64,000 bases of DNA. Source: Coriobacteriales bacterium OH1046 (GTDB taxonomy: Bacteria > Actinomycetota > Coriobacteriia > Coriobacteriales > Atopobiaceae). The stretch lies in assembly GCA_004010535.1 (NCBI GenBank), contig RQYE01000001.1:434001-498000 (forward strand). The letters run 5' to 3'. The first letter of the stretch is position 1, and every line of letters begins with the position of its first letter. Both the position numbers and the translations under genes were made by a program. The notes beneath the pieces were generated by a model. It saw only the letters and a program-made list of their open reading frames with translations, did no database searches and had not been told where the DNA came from. Of the stretch, positions 59,806 through 64,000 are shown one piece after another.

Positions 59806-60939
59806 CTACCTTTGGAAGGCGGTGAAGGCCTGCTCCACAGCAAAAACGGTATCGCTCCAAGAGCAGCTGGTCACCTTCGTCCCGGACCACGTCGCGGCAG
59901 GTGCGCGCACGGCCGCATCGAGTTTCCCGGCGATCTCTGCCGGCAAGGTGCTGCCGAGGATGAACGCCGCCTGCGAGTCTCCCCCGAAAACCTCATCCAC
60001 CCCGCCGACATCGGTGACGACGCAGGGCAAGCCCCATGCACGCGCCTCGAGCAGGGCGGTGCAGAAACCCTCGGAACGGGTGGGAAGGCAGAACGCATCG
60101 CTTTGGCTCAAAAGCGCGGAGATATCGCCTCGGGGGATATTGCCGAGCAGGATGACATTCGAGAGGCCCTTCGCCTCGATCGAGCCGCGGAGGCTCCCCT
60201 CCCCCGCGAGCAGGAAGGAATAGCCGTCGCCGAGGAGCGCCGCTGCATCGGCGAGCTGCTCGGCTCCCTTCTCCGGAGCAAGCCTCCCCACGAACGCGAT
60301 GAGCTTCGCGTTCGCACCAACCGAGAATTCCGTGCGGAAATCCCGCTGGGACGCGCAGCTCCTGAACGCGTGGGCATCGATGGCATTGGGAATCACGTTC
60401 GACGTGCGGATGCCGAAGGTCGCAAGCCACGCGCAGCTCTTCTTCGAGATGCCCGCGAAAACAGGATGGAACGATGCGGCTCTCGCCGTCATCGCATGCT
60501 CGTATCTGCGGATGAAGGCATCGATGCACGGATTGCCCAGCGTGAGGTACGCCGAGCCGTGATCGAGGACGACGGCTTTCGCACCGAGACGGCGCGCCAA
60601 GCGGAGGCCTTCTATGCTGAGCGGGTAGAAGCGCGTGTTGACGAGCACGCGATCGAACGGCATCCCCGCAAGCTCCGAGAAGAGCTCCCCATACCTGCGG
60701 TTCTTGCGCATCAGCGGCAGCCTTCCCCCTAGAAGGATGCGGGAGGGCAGCCGATAGACGCGCACGCCGTCATCCTGCTCCTCGACCTCCGGTTCATTCC
60801 CGGAGAGACGGGAGGTGATAACCGCCGCGGTGTTCCCTTGCAGCACGAGCTCACGGGCGAGATGGCGCGTGAAGTTCTCCACCCCGCCCGTATGGGGATG
60901 GTAGAGCGCGGAGACTATGGCGTAGCCGTGCTCCGCCAC
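59806..60939 (-). CDS. GT4 family glycosyltransferase
   Basis: This is a 377-residue GT-B transferase. Its start, SALYHPHTGGVENFTRHLAR, is typical of GT4 enzymes that build cell-surface glycans. The donor domain shows FVGRLAPEKGAEQLADAAAL and LLAGEGSLRGSIEAKGLSNV. The Glu motif PTRSEGFCTALLEARAWGLP is followed by CVVTDVGGVDEV. It starts at GTG 60939, which overlaps the stop of the upstream membrane-protein gene by one base. A mannosyl- or glucosyltransferase is likely, but the donor is unknown. Confidence 0.88.
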   Translation of the reverse strand: MAEHGYAIVSALYHPHTGGVENFTRHLARELVLQGNTAAVITSRLSGNEPEVEEQDDGVRVYRLPSRILLGGRLPLMRKNRRYGELFSELAGMPFDRVLVNTRFYPLSIEGLRLARRLGAKAVVLDHGSAYLTLGNPCIDAFIRRYEHAMTARAASFHPVFAGISKKSCAWLATFGIRTSNVIPNAIDAHAFRSCASQRDFRTEFSVGANAKLIAFVGRLAPEKGAEQLADAAALLGDGYSFLLAGEGSLRGSIEAKGLSNVILLGNIPRGDISALLSQSDAFCLPTRSEGFCTALLEARAWGLPCVVTDVGGVDEVFGGDSQAAFILGSTLPAEIAGKLDAAVRAPAATWSGTKVTSCSWSDTVFAVEQAFTAFQR

Positions 60940-62966
60940 TATGCCGCCTCATCCAACTTGTAGAGCCTCATAGCGCCCTCTTCGAGGACCAGCGTGAAAC
61001 CGGGGGTCTCATCGTCGATGCCGTAGAGGCCGGCCCACTCCGCCGTGCCATCTCCCATCACGGAATTGATATAGCCTGCGGATGGGGAGTCGACATTGAG
61101 GAGCAGCACATACTCTATCCGCAGATCATCGGCCGCTTCCCCCACCGCGTCATCCGAGGGGAGCTCGCCCAGACTGGAGCGGATGATCCTGCTGCTTCCC
61201 CGCTCGGATGATTCGTAGCCGGAAACGGAGCGATACAGGATATGGATATCGTACGCACCATACGCGAAGACGCTGCCGTCCAAGGGGTTGTTCGCAACGA
61301 TCGCGCCATCCGGGACGATCTCCGCGACCTCCTCGAGGAAGGCCAGCTCGTCCGTATCGATCATCCCCCCCTCAGCCCTGTAATCCGATTCTATCGTCGA
61401 GCAGAGCCGCCCGAATCCGGTCTGCACCTCGGAGATGCCCGGGATGTGGAAGGTGGGGAAGAAGATGGCGGCCGCGTAGAGGGCGAGCATCGCCGTTTCA
61501 GCCAGCTTTCCCCCGCCCTTTGGCAGCCTGCCCTCGAAAACCCCGGCGAGGCGCTGCAGAAGGTCGCCAACCCCTATGGTGGCGAGCGGGATAGCGCTGA
61601 TCGCGGCGGCAGATGCGAGCCTGCAGTGGTCGGTATACCAGAATCCGGCGAAAAGATGCTTGAGCAGCCCCTCGGTGGATGTGCTGAGCACCAGGGCGAT
61701 CCCCCAGAAAAGATAGGACTGGAAGAGCCATGTGCAGCTCTTCTTCTGGAGAGCGCGCACGATCCCATAGACGAGAAGGGCCGCCAACACCGGCTGGGCA
61801 GCGGATCCCGCGAAGAAACCGTCGACGTAGCCGAGGGTGGCGAAGTTGATGAGCGCGCGGACCGGAGATTGGTATTTCTCCCAATTGAAGTCGACTATCC
61901 CACGTAAAGGGGGCATCCTGTTGACGGCAAACCAGAGCGCCGCAAACAGGAGAGTGAGCACCAGCGCATCGCGAGGATGGTTCTTCGAGACGAATCCGAT
62001 CCGTTCCTGCAGGCGGCCTTGCAAAGCCTCTCGGACCAAAAACGAGCCTATCATGACCGCGACCACGAATATCCCGTTCGGTTGGAGGAACACGATGCCC
62101 AGAAGGCCGAGCAGGAAGAGGGCGAGGCCCTTGGCAAGCTCCAGAGCGGATTGCCCTCCATATGCCCTCAGGAAAAGCGCGCATGCAGCGGGAACCATGC
62201 AGTAGGCGGCGAGATTGGGGAAGATCGGACCCCAGCAGATGAGGAGCCAGGGAAATGCCGCGAAGGATACGCTCACCAGAGAGCCGATGGCCAGCAGCCT
62301 CCCGTCATGATCGAAAAGCGTATCGAGGAAAAGCGCCATCCCCAAGGGAAACGCCAGCGAGGAGTAGATGTAGTTGACCGCATTGATCGCAAGGGACGCC
62401 GGGACCCCCGCCGCCTGCACCACCAAGGCGCAGACGACCTGCCATCCCGAGGGATAGAAGCCCCCCGCCTCAAGAGGCGCTATGGTGGCCGCTTCCTGCG
62501 CAGTATACGACGAGCTGTGGAAGAATGAGAACACGCCGGACTCTGCGAAAGCCTGGGTTCCGTTGAGATGATGGACCTCGTCCCACGACTCGAGAAACGA
62601 GAGCGGCCCCTCAAGCCGGCTCACGAAGACGAGCGCGCCCGCGACGAGCCCCGCCACCGCATAGAGGAGGATGATCCCAGGGGAGCCGTCCGCCCGATCG
62701 CCCCGTGCCGTATCCTTAGCTACCAGGAGCGCACCGGATACCAGGGCGAGAAGCGCCGTCGGGATGAGGATGACGGAGACGGGATCTGCGAAGATGCCGA
62801 TCGATTCGTATACGATGCTTAAGATCGAGAACAGCAGCGTTGAGAACAGCGGAGCCGCACAGGCCGCGTGCCCGCGCGCCATCCTGAAGATCCGCAGAAA
62901 AAGATACCCTGGGCACAGCAGGAATGCCGCGCCCAGGGAGCACGCTATGAAGAACTCGGGCCACAT
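60939..62966 (-). CDS. Large GT-C-like membrane protein (DUF6541-like)
   Basis: This 675-residue protein has about 13 hydrophobic helices in the first 500 residues and an outer C-terminal domain of about 150. Early in the chain, between helices, FLESWDEVHHLNGT gives an Asp-Glu pair like that of GT-C glycosyltransferases, which use polyprenyl-phosphate sugars. It is followed by EAGGFYPSGWQVV. It resembles the DUF6541 family of actinobacteria. In this cluster it could be the polymerase or a transferase that modifies the glycan, perhaps fed by a GT2 lipid-sugar synthase such as the one at 55345. This is inference. Confidence 0.7.
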   Translation of the reverse strand: MWPEFFIACSLGAAFLLCPGYLFLRIFRMARGHAACAAPLFSTLLFSILSIVYESIGIFADPVSVILIPTALLALVSGALLVAKDTARGDRADGSPGIILLYAVAGLVAGALVFVSRLEGPLSFLESWDEVHHLNGTQAFAESGVFSFFHSSSYTAQEAATIAPLEAGGFYPSGWQVVCALVVQAAGVPASLAINAVNYIYSSLAFPLGMALFLDTLFDHDGRLLAIGSLVSVSFAAFPWLLICWGPIFPNLAAYCMVPAACALFLRAYGGQSALELAKGLALFLLGLLGIVFLQPNGIFVVAVMIGSFLVREALQGRLQERIGFVSKNHPRDALVLTLLFAALWFAVNRMPPLRGIVDFNWEKYQSPVRALINFATLGYVDGFFAGSAAQPVLAALLVYGIVRALQKKSCTWLFQSYLFWGIALVLSTSTEGLLKHLFAGFWYTDHCRLASAAAISAIPLATIGVGDLLQRLAGVFEGRLPKGGGKLAETAMLALYAAAIFFPTFHIPGISEVQTGFGRLCSTIESDYRAEGGMIDTDELAFLEEVAEIVPDGAIVANNPLDGSVFAYGAYDIHILYRSVSGYESSERGSSRIIRSSLGELPSDDAVGEAADDLRIEYVLLLNVDSPSAGYINSVMGDGTAEWAGLYGIDDETPGFTLVLEEGAMRLYKLDEAA

Positions 62967-62992
62967 GATCCTTACTCAAGAAACCGCGGCGC

Positions 62993-63865
62993 CTATGCCC
63001 AGCCCTTGCCGTCGCTTCCGAAATCGACCATGAGCTCCTTGGTGCGGGCGACGATGGCGTCGAAGCCCGGCTTCAGGAACTTGCGCGGATCGTAGTTCTT
63101 GCCCTCGAGATCCTTGCCGCTCACGACGAACGCGCGGGTGGCCTTGGCGAAGGCGACCTGGAGGTCGGTGTTGACGTTGATCTTGGAGACGCCCATGGAG
63201 ATGGCCTTCTTGATCTGGTCGGTGGGGATGCCGGTGCCGCCGTGGAGCACGAGCGGCAGATCGCCGACCTCGGCCTTGATCTTCGCGAGCTGATCGAAGG
63301 AAAGGCCCTCCCAATCATCGGGGTAGAGGCCGTGGATGTTGCCGATACCGCAGGCGAGGAAGTCGACGCCCAGATCGGCGATGGCCTTGCACTGCGCGGG
63401 ATCGGCGAGCTCTCCCTTGGCGGTGATGCCGTCCTCGGTACCGCCGATGCCGCCGACCTCGGCCTCGACGGAGATGCCCTTGGAATGGCAGAGCTTCACG
63501 ATCTCGGCGGTGCGCTCCAGGTTGATCTCGAAGCTCGCCTCATGGGAGCCATCGTACATGATGGAGGTGAAGCCGGCCTCGATGGCCTTGAAGCAGTCCT
63601 CGTAGGAGCCGTGATCGAGGTGCATGACGACGGGCACCGTGATCTTCATGTAGTCGCAAAGGTCGCGCAGGATATCGGTGACGACCTTGAAGCCCTGCTG
63701 CCATTTGGCGGCACCGGCGGTGCACTGGACGATGATCGGGGACTGGAGCTCCTCGGCAGCGGTCAGGATGGAACGGGTCCACTCGAGGTTGTTGGTGTTG
63801 AACGCACCAACGGCATAGTGGCCCTTCTCGGCGGACTGAAGCATCTGGGTTGCGTTGACAAGCAT
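62993..63865 (-). CDS. fba: Class II fructose-bisphosphate aldolase
   Basis: This zinc enzyme cleaves fructose 1,6-bisphosphate in glycolysis. The ATG at 63865 follows GGAGG five bases upstream; the frame opens 4 codons earlier. The 290 residues show VGAFNTNNLEWTRSI, the zinc ligands in VVMHLDHGSYEDCFKAI, EAEVGGIGGTEDG, the His of GIGNIHGLYP, and LVLHGGTGIPTDQIKKAI with KINVNTDLQVAF. Closely related ketose or tagatose bisphosphate aldolases share these motifs. The glycolytic enzyme is the simplest reading. Confidence 0.92.
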   Translation of the reverse strand: MLVNATQMLQSAEKGHYAVGAFNTNNLEWTRSILTAAEELQSPIIVQCTAGAAKWQQGFKVVTDILRDLCDYMKITVPVVMHLDHGSYEDCFKAIEAGFTSIMYDGSHEASFEINLERTAEIVKLCHSKGISVEAEVGGIGGTEDGITAKGELADPAQCKAIADLGVDFLACGIGNIHGLYPDDWEGLSFDQLAKIKAEVGDLPLVLHGGTGIPTDQIKKAISMGVSKINVNTDLQVAFAKATRAFVVSGKDLEGKNYDPRKFLKPGFDAIVARTKELMVDFGSDGKGWA

Positions 63866-64000
63866 GATAACCTCCAATGGTCGGTGGGCACGGAGAGCCT
63901 GCGTCTATCATTCTACCGCGCGGCACGGGGCGCTGAAGCCGTAATAGCCGGGGATGCAGAAAGAATCGGCGGCGGGCACGCAGCACGCGGTCATGATGCG
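63866..64000 (-). other. Upstream region of fba and possible end of another gene
   Basis: TAGAAT at 63910-63915 with TTCAGC 16 bases upstream (63932-63937) could be a weak fba promoter. On the minus strand one frame is open from the window edge to a TGA near 63911 and reads ...CIPGYYGFSAPCRAVE, possibly the tail of a protein that begins outside. Too little is visible to call either. Confidence 0.3.

Noticed and set aside
1-64000. CRISPR arrays, tRNA or rRNA genes
   Set aside because: No regularly spaced direct repeats and no cloverleaf or rRNA signature were noticed by eye. A tool-based scan would be needed to exclude a tRNA fully.

Overview
The window is about 64 kb of high-G+C chromosome, read as a gut-type actinobacterium, most likely class Coriobacteriia (Collinsella/Olsenella/Enorma-like). 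This is inferred from base composition, a division cluster without ftsA, an acetylase-type DapH lysine route, a SUF operon ending in an Rrf2 regulator, and gene order. No rRNA, tRNA, CRISPR array, complete insertion sequence or prophage was seen.

Layout. From 1 to about 34.1 kb almost everything is on the minus strand. First (read right to left, 14.8 kb to 1) is a division and cell wall (dcw) operon: mraZ-rsmH-ftsL-ftsI-murF-mraY-murD-ftsW-murG-murC-murB-ftsQ-ftsZ, with many 4-nt start/stop overlaps and no murE. Next to it is an orphan AbiEi/DUF559-like gene flanked by two copies of a 60-bp hairpin repeat. Then come xerD, recN, nadK, tlyA, xseB, nusB, asp23, efp, pepP, an aroB-like gene and aroK, followed by yqeG, mltG, ruvX and alaS. 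Two long perfect palindromes of one family sit at the 3' ends of tlyA and efp. A sigma-B/F-type sigma factor, a degenerate RsbW-like partner and a DUF948-like membrane protein follow, then a frameshifted rarA.

From 34.1 to 41.3 kb there is a class I amidotransferase hydrolase, the lysine operon lysA-dapA-dapB-dapH behind a lysine riboswitch with its own promoter and terminator, an M20 peptidase, a MarR regulator and a small HExxH membrane protein. From 41.4 to 46.8 kb lies a two-component system with an ABC exporter, which looks like an envelope-stress or peptide-resistance module. A lower-G+C stretch (46.8-47.85 kb) with one unrecognised small gene interrupts the conserved chromosome. It is followed by a DUF218 protein and a BASS-family transporter.

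From 49.8 to 55.3 kb is a complete SUF operon (sufC-B-D-S-U and an Rrf2 regulator). From 55.3 to 63 kb is a surface-glycan region: a GT2 glycosyltransferase with a DUF2304 partner, LicD, two GT4 glycosyltransferases, a Wzx-type flippase and a large GT-C-like membrane protein. The window ends with a class II fructose-bisphosphate aldolase.

The less expected features are: (1) the palindrome family, whose 67-bp core is shared but whose outer arms are locus-specific and still perfect, one copy supplying the end of tlyA; (2) a dehydroquinate synthase homologue lacking all metal ligands beside aroK; (3) the hairpin repeats bracketing the AbiEi-like gene; (4) the single-base frameshift in rarA; and (5) an RsbW-like protein without the ATP-binding boxes.
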